From NCBI GenBank assembly GCA_032690845.1, contig CM064427.1:17619501-17683500 (forward strand): 64,000 nt of DNA, read 5' to 3'. Position 1 is the first letter of the stretch, and each line of letters starts with the position of its first letter. Both the position numbers and the translations under genes were made by a program. The notes below the pieces were generated by a model that had not been told where the DNA came from, made no database searches, and saw nothing but the letters and a program-made list of their open reading frames with translations. The stretch is from Eleusine coracana subsp. coracana (taxonomy: Eukaryota > Streptophyta > Magnoliopsida > Poales > Poaceae). This document shows positions 1-11,642 of the stretch, one piece after another.

Positions 1-1959
1 TCACTCAAGAAGCATTTGACAACTGCCCCGGTTTTGGCTCAACCCGATATTACCAAACCGCTCGATGTTTACTATGATGCCTCCGGCACCGGATTGGGTT
101 GTGTGCTTATGCAAGAAGGCCATGTCATAGCCTATGCCTCCCGACAGCTCCGAAAGCATGAGCAAAATTATCCCACTCATGATTTGGAGTTGGCATCTGT
201 TTTCCTAGCCTTAAAAATCTAGTGCCATTACCTGCTTGGTAACCTTGTCAATCTCTACACTGACCACAAAAGTCTCAAGTATATATTCACGCAGCAAGAA
301 CTGAATATGACGCAACGTAGATGGTTAGAATTAATCAAGGATTATGAATTGGAAATTCATTATCACCCCGGAAAAGCCAATGTGGTTGCCGACGCCCTAA
401 GTCGTCGGGATCAATGCAATCACGCAATTGTTCGTTCCATGGAAGCTTGCCCAAATTCAGATTCAAGCAAACCAAGTCTTCGTATCATTCCATTTGGATC
501 CTTGTATAATCTAGCTCTTATTCCTACCCTTCGCGACGAAATTGTTGAAGCCAAAAAGGGAGACAAGGGAATGGAACACATTCGACAAAAGATACGCAAG
601 GATGAAGCTACGTGTTTCCGACAGGACGAAGATGGAGTGCTATGGTTCAACAATCGACTTGTTGTTCCAAAGAAGGAGGAATTAAGGAAGAAAATCATGG
701 ATGAGGCTCACTTGTCCAAATACTCTATACATCCCGGCAGCAATAAGATGTACCGCGGGTTAAAGGAAAAATTTTGGTGGACACGCATGAAAAGAGAAGT
801 CGCTCGTTATGTTTCCGAATGTGATACTTGCCAGCGTGTGAAGGCCGACCATCTGAGGAAAGTCGGTCTTTTGCACCCATTAAAAATCCCCGCTTGGAAA
901 TGGGAGGATATTGCTATGGATTTTATTGTTGGGTTACCCCTCACCCCCAAGAAACATGATTCCACATGGGTTATCGTGGATAGGTTGATGAAATCCGCTT
1001 ATTTCATTCCCGTCCATACAACCTACTCTACCAAGAAGTATGCCGAGCTCTACATCGCAAGAATCCTCTGTTTGCACGGTGTGCCCAAGACTATTGTCTC
1101 TGATCGAGGTCCCTAGTTTATTGCTCATTTTTGGGAGCAACTGCATTCTTGACTTGGCACCACCCTTATCCGAAGTTTGGCTTATCACCCGCAAACCGAT
1201 GGTCAAACCGAGAGGCTGAATCAATATTTGGAGGATATACTGAGAGCCTGTGTTCTGGACAATCAGGAGAATTGGGAAGATTGCCTTCCGTTCGCCGAAT
1301 TCTCGTACAACAATAGCTATCAGGAGAGTTCGGGAATGTCACTGTTTGAGGCCTTCTACGGCCACTCATGCCGAACACCGCTGAATTGGTCGGAATCGGG
1401 AGAAAGAACTAATTTTGGTCCAGACCTTGTCATCCAAGCCGAAGAGAAGGTGCGACAAATTCAAGCTAACATGAAAGCAGCACAATCCCGTCAAATAAGC
1501 TATGCCAACAAAAGGAGACGCCCATTGGAGATCGAAAAGGGAGATCATGTCTATCTTTGAGTTTCTCCCAACAAGGGCATATCTCGTTTTGGAATCAAGG
1601 GTAAATTAGCACCACGCTACATCGGACCCTTTCCGATCATGCAGAAGCATAGCGTCGTTGCTTATCGATTGCAGTTACTAGAAACTCATGAGAGTGTGCA
1701 CAACGTCTTCCACGTATCCCAACTCAAGAAGTGTTTAAAGCCTCCGATCGATGTGGTCATTGCCGACACCGAACAATTGGAAGAAGACCTCTCCTACCCC
1801 GAATACCCCGTCCGCATCATTGATCAAAAAGACCGGGTAACGTGCCATCGCACCATCACCTTCTACAAGGTGCAATGGAGCAATCATACCGAAGATGAAG
1901 CCATTTGGGAGCAAGAGGATTTTTTGAAAACCAAGTTTCCTGAGTTCCTGACCTCGTAA
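1..1959 (+). pseudogene. gypsy pol fragment: RNase H, integrase, chromodomain
   Basis: One reading frame (frame 1) runs throughout. It shows RNase H (DASGTGLG, about nt 76-100; TDHKS, about 259), the H2C2 integrase zinc finger (HLSKYSIH ... CDTC, about 708-835), the integrase core (MDFIVGLPLT; SDRGP, about 1100; YHPQTDGQTER, about 1180), the GPF region (about 1618) and a chromodomain (KVQWSNHTEDEAIWEQEDF, about 1867-1923). The family function is reverse transcription and chromatin-directed integration. Stops interrupt it at 220-222 (TAG where family members have Trp), 1114-1116 (TAG at a usual Gln), 1153-1155 (TGA) and 1558-1560 (TGA at a usual Arg). There is no frameshift, so decay is by point mutation. 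The natural end is the stop at 1957-1959. Confidence 0.9.
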
Positions 1960-2021
1960 ATCGGGTAAACACCCCCGCCCTCCCTCTTTTGTTCATCCAG
2001 CTACAAATCTCTACGCGAGAT

Positions 2022-2041
2022 TTCTTTTAAGGGGGGAGTGC
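2022..2041 (+). other. Polypurine tract of the gypsy element
   Basis: A purine run (AAGGGGGGAG) lies immediately before the TG that opens the LTR at 2042. This is where plus-strand DNA synthesis is primed. The matching site of the LARD-like element at 55101-55113 has the same layout. Confidence 0.7.
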
Positions 2042-5000
2042 TGTGTCATCCCAAGTCACAAAGAGTTGATTAAGCTAACACAAATGTTAAATTGCTGACT
2101 AATTAACAATTTCAGATAATTAAAGTGCCAAAGAAAAAGGGGAATAAATTTAATTGATTAAATCCACAATATGGCCAATCAATACTATTTCACAAACTTT
2201 ACAAAACTCAATGAAAGTGTTCCAATATTTTTGCATATTCCAGTGGATCATGTCAAGAAGAAATTTTGGAGAATTTATCAGAATTTGTAGTAAAGGTTTA
2301 ATATCCCTAAAAATTCCCTAAGTGTAGGGAAAAGCACCTCTGTTCCAGGATTTTTAATAAATTCTCCACATGGGATTTCAACATGGCCCCAAAAACAAAG
2401 TTGGAGAATAGACTCTTCTGGAGATATGCAAAAATTGGCATGAAGTTTGGAGCATCAAATCTTGGAGAAAGTAGCAAAGTACAGAGTACTGTTCTAGTCA
2501 AAGGAGTCAACTACTCTCTCTGTCCTTGACCCACTCATCGACCGACACCGCCGTACCCCCCCCCCCCTGCCGCTGGCCACCGATCACCTCCTCTCTCCTA
2601 CCCATCCCGGCCACTGCTCTGCCTGCCCGTTGCTGTGCCACCGGCGCCGCTTTGAAAGCCCCCACCGGCGAGCCACTCTCCTCCGGCCAGCGCACCCGCC
2701 CCGATTTCTCCCTCTCTCTCGGTTATAAGCGCCACAGCGGCAAAAGCTATTCTCCGCTCTCCCGGTGATTACAACCCCCCCCCCCCTCCACACCTCCCTC
2801 TGCTCTCTCTCATCACTCCAGGAACTCCAAGCACCCCCATCTCCATCGCCGGTGAAAGCAGCGGCAGAAATTGAGCGCCGCCCCTGTTTCCTTCCGCCAT
2901 GGCCGCCGTCGTATTAAGCTTCACCTAGGCAGCTTTTCGTTCCCTCCTCTTTCCTCAAATTGGTGCTCAAGTACCTCCACCAGCATGCCCCTAACCTGTT
3001 CCCTCTCTATCGCAGCGACCTCGCCAGAATTGACGAAGGAAGGAGCCGCTGCCGTCGGGGTCCTCCCACCCCGCCGACGAGACCCCTTCTCCGGTCGTTC
3101 CCGTCGACTAACTCCTCCACGCCGTCAATCCCCGCACCATGGTGATGCTCTCCCGCCACTCCCCGACCCCTCTCGCTCGCCGTGCTCACCGCGCGATGTT
3201 GCCGTAACCTTCCCCTGCTCCGTCGCTTGCCGCCGGCCAGCTCCGGCGCTTTCCGTTGGTTGCCGACCGGGGCCACGAGGTCGCTGTGGGATTCTGAGCA
3301 CGTGGGCAAGCGGCGTCGGCTAGCCGCGCCACCGATTGACCGCTGGCCCGGGCTCGCCGGCGCTGGCCACCGTGCACGTGCATGCTCGCGGGCGTTTGAA
3401 AAATGCCGAGTGGCATTGCTGTAAATTAGCCCCAACTTTGTTAAAATCTTCAAAAATTCATAATTCGAGATATAAAAGTCCAATGAGCATGAAACCAATT
3501 TTGTTGGATTCATAAAATCCTCCTCTACCAGAAAAACAAGATGAGAGCCAGGGTTATGCAGTACATTAATGAAACTGAATCACCAAAGTTAGAACCTTGC
3601 TAAAAGTATTAAATTCATAAGTAAAAATTTATAGCTGGTAAAATCATGGGATTGGGTCAGTAAGCATTTATTGTCATTCCTAAAATTTCTACAAAAGCAC
3701 ATCCCCATCTTTTATACAAATATTTAGTGTTATTGCATAATCTCCATTTTCAGTAAATGAATTTATATAAATTCTTGGGTACGATTTTAATCATGAAAGT
3801 TAGTATTCCTGTTCTTTGGGCATTTCTACATGTCTATAAATTTCCATGTAAAAATTTTGGACACCATCAGTATGCTTTTGCTCTTAAATTTACTCATTCT
3901 TAATTAGCTTAAGAATTTCAATATAAATATTGCCTTGTATATGCATATAGTTATTATTAGGGATAAATCCATCTTTGGGACTGTTCATGCAACATGTTAA
4001 TCTTGACTTGCAGTAAACTTTATTATTTTCCATTGTATGCTCATGTTTCATAATTAGCGTATATACCTAGATTTGTTTAGGGTTATATTTAAAAGTGTGC
4101 ATATCAACTTTTAGGAGGTTAAGGAAGGAGACACATGCTGGTGTTTAACTTTGCATTATAAAGTTTCTATGTTCCCTTACATGATCATTATAATTGGTAA
4201 ATGAACCCGAGTAGGGTTTCAGTTAAGAGGCTTCGCATGTCTGCTAAGTAGGCCTTAACACACCGATGAAAAATACCCTGTTAATCCCTTAGCATCAGGG
4301 GTATGCTTTTATTTGAGATATAGGTGATATGCTTACTAATTGTCATGCCTCCCACTTCCGTAATTAGAAGTTTGTCCCATTAAACTCAGTAATTGCCCAG
4401 AGTGTTGTACAAGCATGTCATCTCATGCATGAGCATCATTCCGTCAAATTCTATTTATTGAGGAAGTGCCATGAATCATCGTCCAATTCCTTACCGTGCA
4501 TTGCACTGCATTGACTTGGAAGCGAGACCGAGAGCAAGGCAGTGGCAAGCAACCCCGAGGAGCCCGAAGTTGAGCTAAACCCCGCCGAGGACTCTAACTA
4601 CGATCACTCCCAAGGCAAGCTCCGGTGCACACCTACTGGTTTACGAGTCCTTTTATTTTGTCACAATATAGGAATATTGTATTGTGCATTAGGTATAGGG
4701 CTTGGATGGAAACCCACGTGCATAAAAAAAACTATGACCTATAGTTTAGTTATGTTAGTAAGCCTCTTTCGTTAGCGTTGCCAGGCTTAAATTAGTGGAG
4801 TCAATGGTAGGCTATGGGATCACTTGATTCAATCGTGATTCACGTGAAGAATGGAATTGGTTAAAAATTTGAGAACCTATCGTTGCAACTCCGCGGACAA
4901 GTATTGAACAGTACCAAGTGCATACCTTTATATGGGAATTGGTAAACCTAGTAACTTGAGCGCCGTATTGTTGGACGGTATTACTCATCGATCCAGAGGT

Positions 5001-5994
5001 GATGTGAATGGCACGGTGGATGCACGGGTCGAGGACCGCTGGAGAGTGCACGGGTTAAGCCTCGGATACGAAGTACCGTATCACGGGGAGGACGTGTACT
5101 CGGGATCGATGGCCCCGGATCGACTTTATTGCAACCTCGTGAACGGTGGCCATACGTGTTCTTAAATGATGCGTATGTCGTGCATTTGGGTTATTCTCCT
5201 GCAGGATGTAAATCGATTCGAATCGCCGTCCCTCGCGGTTATGAGTACCTCTTGTTTCGAGCAGTGGCAATGATACTTTAAGTAGAGAAGTTTGGTTATG
5301 ATGCTGAAATTGATTTACTCTATGGATACATATTGCTATGTTGTATTGTTCTTTATATTTGTACAAGTCTTAGCAGCCAGCTAGGGTCAACTACAGTTCC
5401 TTTTCTGCAACAAGCAATTAAAACTTGGTTAAGGAATAAGCATCACAGCATAGAATTAATAGGAGCTTTTATGCAAATATCAAATAAGCCCGATCAGCCC
5501 CCTGCATATTAGGAGTCGGTTTTAGTAAACCCTTTGGACGGGTAAGTCTTGCGGAGTATGCTAGATACTCATGCTTTGCGATTATGTGGTTTTTTAGGTT
5601 TTCCTCAAGCGACTTATTGTGATTGCTGTAACAAAGTTGTGTGGGAAGGTGAGGAGCCCCAGAACTGGACCATTGAATGGGTCCCCAGCTCCCCTAATCA
5701 AGATGAGTGAGCCATTGCCCTAGGGCCGGCATGGTTTACTTAGGTCCCACATAGTGTTTTGTCGTTCCTTCCACCTCCACATATTTATGTAATATGAACC
5801 AAGAACATATGTATGGTAATGTAACTAAATTTGCTTCCACTATGACTCTTGAACTTGTAATATTATACACTTAATGATGTATCTTTATAAATGGCGGATG
5901 TTCATGTGTGAACGCTATGTATGGTTGCTCCGTTAACCATCTCCCGAGGCGATCCTATACGGCACACTCTATACTTCGGTATAGGGCTGCGACA
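2042..5994 (+). repeat. 3' LTR of the Tekay-like gypsy element
   Basis: It starts TGTGTCATCC after the polypurine tract and ends CTGCGACA, giving the usual TG...CA ends and about 3.95 kb. It has the same three-part structure as the other long LTRs here (43143-52515 and from 61260): an AT-rich start, a GC-rich centre (about 2510-3420) and an AT-rich tail. The block at about 4900-5260 matches 51580-51940 of the LARD-like LTR. Several short open frames occur in it (for example 4542-4775 and 2871-3323); none resembles a known protein and I treat them as chance. C homopolymers of 12 lie at 2556 and 2775. Confidence 0.75.
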
Positions 5995-6856
5995 GCACTG
6001 GAGCACCTCCCCAGCCTACGAGATCACAGACAGAGGACGCTAACACTATAGCAGCACTAGCAGGACGCCTGAGTAAGTTCATTCAGAACACAGCTAAGGA
6101 TAGACGTCAGACGATGGAGGTCATCAGAGGACGGGCAGAGCTTTAGAGACAGTGGGTGATGATGATGACCACCCTGATGGCTCAGATGGCAGAGATGACT
6201 CAGAGGCAGGCCAGTGAGCACCAGGCATAGGTTTCACTTCCACAGTTTTAGTAGCTGCTGACTCAACCAGCCCCCTTTACTGCTATGATGATAGCTCAGT
6301 CCAGTGGGTTGTCACACCCAGGGGTGTTACCGACAGGGGGAGCAGGATCGAGTTTCTCTCAAGTGACTCAGCTCTCCCCCATGTCCGCCTTCTCAGTATC
6401 TACGTTGTTCACCTCACTGACACACTCTTCGACCTCGCAAATGGTAGGACCTTCCACCTCCCAGCTATCGGTCTGGAGTCTGTTCTCAGACATAGTGCAC
6501 ACTACTCGTGCAGACTCCTAGCCAGCCCCAGAGACAGCTACAGCTCCACCTTCCACTGCTACAGTCAGCACTCTTACACATCAGGTAGCAGAGGATCTGG
6601 TCCGTCGAGGCTACACTCAGAAGGACGTGGATGACCTTGCTCTTCTCCAGGCGACTGTTGCCGATGAGACATCCACGGTCCCACCAGCAGGCAGGACAGA
6701 AGGTCTGAGTCGCCTCTAGACCTTGACTTCTTCGAGCAGTTGGATGCTCAGGTGGCACAGGCTCAGGGAGCACAGCACGATCCAGCACAGGAGCAGCCAG
6801 GAGCAGAGCCTACAGAGGACATCATTCCACCACTTCCTTCGACCACGAGTGTGTAG
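5995..6856 (+). pseudogene. 3' coding region of a SIRE/Opie-like copia element (env-like ORF remnant)
   Basis: The region codes, with interruptions, for a Gln/Met-rich, probably coiled-coil stretch (MMTTLMAQMAEMTQRQ, about 6160-6210) and then Ser/Thr/Pro-rich protein. It ends just before an AAAGGGGGAG purine tract. Grass SIRE/Maximus elements carry an extra ORF of this kind between pol and the 3' LTR. In-frame stops near 6144 and 6228 and a frame change near 6520 show that it is broken. Upstream pol is absent because the gypsy element at 1-5994 sits there. I infer the class from the adjoining LTR and purine tract, not from a recognised domain. Confidence 0.5.
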
Positions 6857-6888
6857 ATGTTCACTTTTTCGCTTTTTGGTGCTTGTTG

Positions 6889-7522
6889 CCAAAGGGGGAG
6901 AAGCATAATAGGTCTAGGGGGAGTTGGAGTGTCATCCTATATGATCGAGAGTAGCTTGTATCTAGGGGGAGCATACATGTATATTGGTTTTGGGAGATAG
7001 ATACATTTGGATCTTATTTTGATGGAGTTATTAGATGTTCATGGATTTTAATGAGTCATGGTTTTCATTCACTTGTGTTTGACTCATCTTGATCTCACTT
7101 GGTTTATTTTCATATGCAGTGCTTTGTATTCCTTACGTATCTTGTATGCCTGTATATGATTCCATGATGATGATTGCATGTTCTTAATGATTATGCATTG
7201 TCATGCTAACCTGTTGCATATCATCATTCATGTCTTGCATTGCATGTCCTTATGCTTTTATTAAATATCTTCACATGACATGCATGCATATCATCTAGAG
7301 TGCGCTTTTCTTTCTTATTCCTCTTAGCTCTTGATGATGCTTGTTTGAGTAGGACCTTGTGTATTTCTCTCTTATACTTTTGAGGTTCCTCTCGATCATA
7401 GTGTAGCTATTTTAGCCTTGTTGTTCATTGATAAGATTATGATAAGTAGTGGTTGTCATCAATCACCAAAAAGAGGGTGATTATAAGCTTCATGATCATT
7501 GATGGGATCCCCAAGATATGAA
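6889..7522 (+). other. Copia 3' untranslated region with purine tracts
   Basis: Non-coding sequence between the env-like remnant and the LTR. It holds purine tracts at 6891-6900 (AAAGGGGGAG), about 6914-6922 and about 6963-6971, and a weaker one near 7470. SIRE-type elements often carry several polypurine-like tracts here. The rest is T-rich with no coding signal. Confidence 0.5.
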
Positions 7523-8758
7523 TGTTTTGGTGATAGATGACAACTATGAAATTGTGGGCTAATATCTACACGACTGTTGTCTATATAGGACCAGACAGAG
7601 GGGTCGATGGTGACTGAATTGTATGGTCACTAGGTGAAGTGGTCTGGGACTTACAACGAAGAAGCGAGGAAACTTCTAGAGTTTAGGTTGTAGAGACTGG
7701 ACGGTCCGGTCTGTACAAGTGACTCTGTTCAGCGATGAAGCGATCGCTAGAAATGTTCCTAGACTAGAGAAAGAAATAGACCGGACGGACCGGTCAACTG
7801 AGTCGTTGGTGCTCAGGTTGCTGGTTGGTGCTCAGGATTTTAGCAGGGTAGAGCCGTTGGTGCTCAGGTTGCAGTGACCGGACGGTCCGGTCAGGCAGTT
7901 ACCAGACAGTCCGGTCAGTAGGCCCAGAAAGCTGATTTCGTGGAGCACTGGTTAGTTTAAGGTTGGAAGCCTATATAACTTCGGTATTGGGATCTTGGAG
8001 ACCTCTCTTGGCCAGTGGAATAACTGAGAGCATTTGGTAAGGTCCAAGAGCAAAAGAGGAGAACACTAGTAGAGGATATTGGATATCTGGAGAGTGCTTG
8101 TGAGAGTAACATGGAGTGATCTTGCACATTTAAGGCTAGGGTGTCCTTGAGGGTGTGATCTAGGTTGTTACTCTTGGTCTATGGTAAGACCTAGACCAGT
8201 TAGGTGTCGGTGATTGAGCCTATCGTGATTGGTTGTGAAGGCCATCACATGTTTATACATGGTCTGAGCCCGCCGGTGAAAGGGGCATCGCTAGTGAGCG
8301 CCCGTGTCGGCTTGAGGAGTCCTGCAAGTTCTCGAGGGAGGCGAGCTTGGGCCTTGGTGGCAGCGGTGATTGCAGGCTCGTGGGCGAGAACTCCACATTG
8401 GTGGCGGGAGGGACCGAGACTTTGGTGGGAGTGGTCCAACGAGGAGTAGGGGAAGGCACCATCCTTCCGAGACCTCAGAAAAAAATCATGAGCATTCCTT
8501 GACCCCCTCTTTACTATTCCATATTTGTGCGCTCTAGTTGATAGGATGACTTGTGGCTTGCATAGGCTAGTGTGTTTAGCTTCCGTGTTTTGTTTTGTAT
8601 CATGAACACTAGCATGCATAGGGTCTTGACCTACTAGAACTGTTTAGGTTGCAACGCTTGTCGGGTTCTAGTGGTGTGAAATTGAAGTATTTGGATTCGT
8701 GGTCGGCTACCGATTCACCCCCCCCCCCCCCTCTCTTGGTAGGCCTTCGGTCCTTTCA
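7523..8758 (+). repeat. Copia (SIRE/Opie-like) LTR, plus orientation, about 1.24 kb
   Basis: It begins TGTTTTGGTGATAGATGAC and ends GGTCCTTTCA (TG...CA). It contains near-palindromic CCGGACGGTCCGG motifs at about 7700-7920 and a C run of 14 at 8718-8731. Its reverse complement matches 9385-11304 over most of its length, but it lacks an internal part of about 0.6-0.7 kb that the other copy has. Taken with 5995-7522, this is the 3' LTR of a copia element whose 5' part is outside the window. Confidence 0.8.
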
Positions 8759-9384
8759 GCAACCCAATCACATCCTCGATGGAGAGACCCTTCTCCATGA
8801 TGAGATCAAGGGTGATGTAGAGTAGCTTGCTACTAGGGAGCAAGGTGAGGATCTTCTCGACTATCACAATCTTGGGAAGCTTGAAAGTAGTTGCTCCAAT
8901 CCTGTCCACAATACCTCGCAAGCAAAAAAGAGAGTCAAGTAAGTTCTCATTCTCATTAGCATGAAAAGCAAAGAACTCCTCAACAAGTGTATCACTAGCA
9001 TGACCAATAAAAACTCACAAGCATCATCAGCACTAGTCATACTAGAAGAGCAAGCAAGATCAAGAGAGCCAACATCATCAATCATCACATTAGGCACACT
9101 AGTAGAGCAACCTATCAAATTATCACTAGTAGAATCTAGGCACTCACTAGAACTAGGCACATCCACACAATCATCATCATCATATACATGATCATCAGTA
9201 AAGGTATTGGCAAAGTCCTCAAGTGTGTCCATCAACTTATCCGGAATCATGGCATTTAGGTAGCTTTTCAAGCGATCCTTCCATGAGCCATGACCCGGCC
9301 CCGAATGGGATGATATCCCAACTCAATACGGTCACTACTCAAGGCGGTTAAGCCCTATGATGAGCACTTGGCTCTGATACCACT
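8759..9384 (-). pseudogene. Copia gag start with leader, minus strand, truncated
   Basis: Reading leftward from the LTR at 9385 come the primer binding site, a short leader and a gag-like frame (MKSYLNAMIPDKLMDTLEDF, about 9212-9271). An Asp/Ser-rich stretch follows, then in another frame a gag core (VEKILTLLPSSKLLYITLDL ... IEDVIGLL, about 8763-8860). The break between the frames is a frameshift or internal rearrangement. It stops abruptly where the plus-strand LTR ends at 8758, so I infer that the plus-strand copia element inserted here and the remaining gag-pol lies left of the window. Confidence 0.6.
9371..9382 (-). other. Primer binding site (initiator tRNA-Met type)
   Basis: On the minus strand it reads TGGTATCAGAGC, two bases inside the LTR end at 9385. 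This is complementary to the 3' end of initiator tRNA-Met, the usual primer for plant copia elements. It fixes the orientation of the LTR at 9385-11304 as a 5' LTR on the minus strand. Confidence 0.85.
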
Positions 9385-11304
9385 TGAAAGGACTGAGTGA
9401 CCGAGAGGGGGGGGGGTGAATCGGGAACTCGCACTATGTACCAAATTCGCCAATTCCTAAACCGACCACTCAAAATAACTCCTACATATTTCTAGTGATG
9501 ATCACACTAGCAAGATAAAGAACCTATGAAAGGAACTACAACCTAAGCATACTAGTGAGTCACACAAGGCAATACAACTCCTATGCAAGCTAGTGATAAA
9601 GACACTCGGAAGCAAACAACAAGCTAGCAAAGGAACCTACTCATGCAATGCTACAAGATAAGGAACTAGTACACACAAGCATGAGTAGTACAATACATAC
9701 AAGGGCGAGTAATCAAGCCAATGTAACTCCTACACATGCTAGTGATCAAGTGGGAGCTAAGTACAACTAGAAAGTAGAGAAGCCTATTCATGCAAGTCTA
9801 TAAGTAATCAATTAGAACAAGGTAAGCATACAAGCATGAATAGCACGGTATGTAAATATGGAAATTAATGCATCAAAGTAAGGAGTAGAGTAAGAGATGG
9901 CTCATGATTTTTTTTCCCCGAGGTCTTGGAATGATGGCACCTTCCCCTACTCCTCGTTGGACCACTCCCGCCGGAGTGCCGGTCCCTCCCGCCACCAATG
10001 TGGAGTTCTCGCCCACGGGTCTGCAATCACATCCGGAGTAAAGACACGGTGCACGTCACCGCTGCCACCAAGGCACAAGCTCGCCTCCCTCAAGAACTTG
10101 TCGGACTCCCCGAGCCGATACGGGCGCTCACTAGCGATGCCCTTTCCATCAGCGGACTCAAACCAGGTACAAACGTGTGACGGCCTTCACAACCAATCAT
10201 GATAGGCACGATCACCGACACCTTACCAGTCTAGGTCTCACCATAGACCAAGAGTAACAACCTAGATCACACCCTCAAGGACACCCTAGCCTTAGATGTG
10301 CATCAATGCTCAAGTTACTCTCACTAGCACTCTCAAGATATGCAATATCTCCTCCTAGTGCTCTCCTCTTTTCCTCTTGGTTCTCACCAAATGCTCCAAG
10401 CAATTCCACTGGCCAAGAGAGGTCTCCAAGACTCCAGCAACGAAGTTATATAGGCTTCCAACCTCAAACTAGTGGTTGTTCCAAGAAATCAGCTTTCTGG
10501 GCATACTGACCGGACAATCCAGTCACTGTCTGACCGGACAATCCAGTCACTGTCTGACCGGACCGTCCGGTCACTGTAGTCTTCAGCTCCAACGGCTCTA
10601 CCCCTCTGCTGACTCCTACTGACCAGATCGTACGGTTAGCTGACCAGACCGTCCGGTCCATTTCTCTCTCTAGTCCAGAAACATTTCGCGGTGCTGTTTC
10701 CTCTCTGCTCTGTGTGGAGCCACATAGACCGGACCGCCCGGTCTATAGACCGTACCGTCCGGTCACTATAGCTCCCAACATAGACAAATTCCCCGCTGCC
10801 CACTGTAAGTCCTAGACAAAACCTCTTAGTGACCGTACAGTCCAGACACCACTGACCCCTCTGTCCGGTCACTACGTCTAGAAGCTGAAACTCCTCGTCC
10901 TCGCTTGACTTCGTTTCACGGCTTCTCCGAACAGCTCCTTGGCTTCTCCACTGTCACCTAGTGCCTATGATTTCCCTGAGCATCCATGCACATCACCAAC
11001 CAGTGTTGACCTAAGAGACATGACCTAGACCATCTTGATAGTCCCGTTTTTTCCTATGCACTCAAAGCCCTAACAACTAGACAAGTGTACCCAACACTTG
11101 CTCCATAGCTTGTCCTTAGCTTTGATCCATCTCCATCAACCCTTGGACTCCATCAAGCTCTCAAGCTTCCATGCTTGTGGTCATTGTCATTAATCGCCAA
11201 AACCGTTGCTACAATCATCATAGAGTAGAAAAGATTTCCTACACAAACAACACTCGTGTAGATATTAGTTACACATTTCATGTTTGTCATTCATCACCAA
11301 AACA
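9385..11304 (-). repeat. Copia (SIRE/Opie-like) 5' LTR, minus orientation, about 1.92 kb
   Basis: On the minus strand it starts TGTTTTGGTGATGAATGAC (right end, 11304) and ends CCTTTCA at 9385, directly before the primer binding site. It is the inverted counterpart of 7523-8758 and the full-length version of the fragments at 11341-11642 and 12376-13531. It carries an array of CCGGACCGTCCGG-type motifs (10507-10872). The bases after its outer end (TCATA) would be the target duplication, but the other end of the element is not in the window. Confidence 0.8.
10507..10872. repeat. Array of near-palindromic CCGGACCGTCCGG motifs in a copia LTR
   Basis: About nine copies of a TGACCGGACCGTCCGGTCAC-like motif occur. 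The first three form a perfect 24-bp tandem (starting at 10507, 10531 and 10555), although two of them carry the variant AATCC core. The remainder lie at about 10620, 10641, 10729, 10749, 10832 and 10861. The same motif recurs in the sister LTRs at 7700-7920 and 12420-12470. Position in the LTR suggests the U3 promoter region, read leftward. Confidence 0.8.
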
Positions 11305-11340
11305 TCATACCTCGGATGACCTCAATGGTCATGATCCTTA

Positions 11341-11642
11341 TAGGAAGGCGCCATCCTTCCGAGGCCTCGGGAAAAAAATCAGGAGCATTTCTCGACCCTC
11401 TCTTTACTATTCCGCAATTGTGTGCTCTAGTAACTAGGTTGAATTGTGGCTTGCATAGACTAGTGTGTTTAGCTTCTATGCTTTCTTTCATCATGAACAC
11501 TAGTATGTGTAGGGTCTTGGCCTTCTAGAATTGCTTGGCTGCAGCGATTGCTAGGTTCAAGTAGTGTGAATTGAAGTATTTGGATTTGTGGTTGGCTTAC
11601 CGATTCACCCTCCCCCCTCTCGGTACGCCTTTGGTCCTTACA
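11341..11642 (+). repeat. 3' end fragment of a copia LTR, plus orientation
   Basis: It matches the last 300 bp of the LTR at 7523-8758 almost throughout, ending GGTCCTTACA. The upstream part is missing and about 36 bp of unrelated sequence separates it from the minus LTR. It is a truncated relic in which the minus-strand element inserted or with which it recombined. Confidence 0.75.

Larger units (their letters stand above)
1..5994 (+). mobile_element. Ty3/gypsy chromovirus (Tekay/Del-like), 3' half with 3' LTR
   Basis: The window opens inside pol of a gypsy element. The order RNase H, integrase, chromodomain, polypurine tract, long LTR is that of plant chromoviruses. A C-terminal chromodomain plus an LTR of about 4 kb fits the Tekay/Del lineage. 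The 5' LTR, gag, protease and most of RT lie outside the window. The coding frame has four in-frame stops, so this copy is dead. The sequence right of the LTR is the 3' part of a copia element, so this element probably inserted into that one; the expected target duplication (GCACT after the LTR) cannot be checked on the left side. Confidence 0.85.

Noticed and set aside
10507..10578. CRISPR-like array
   Set aside because: The 24-bp units are in direct contact without spacers and belong to a retrotransposon LTR in a plant genome.
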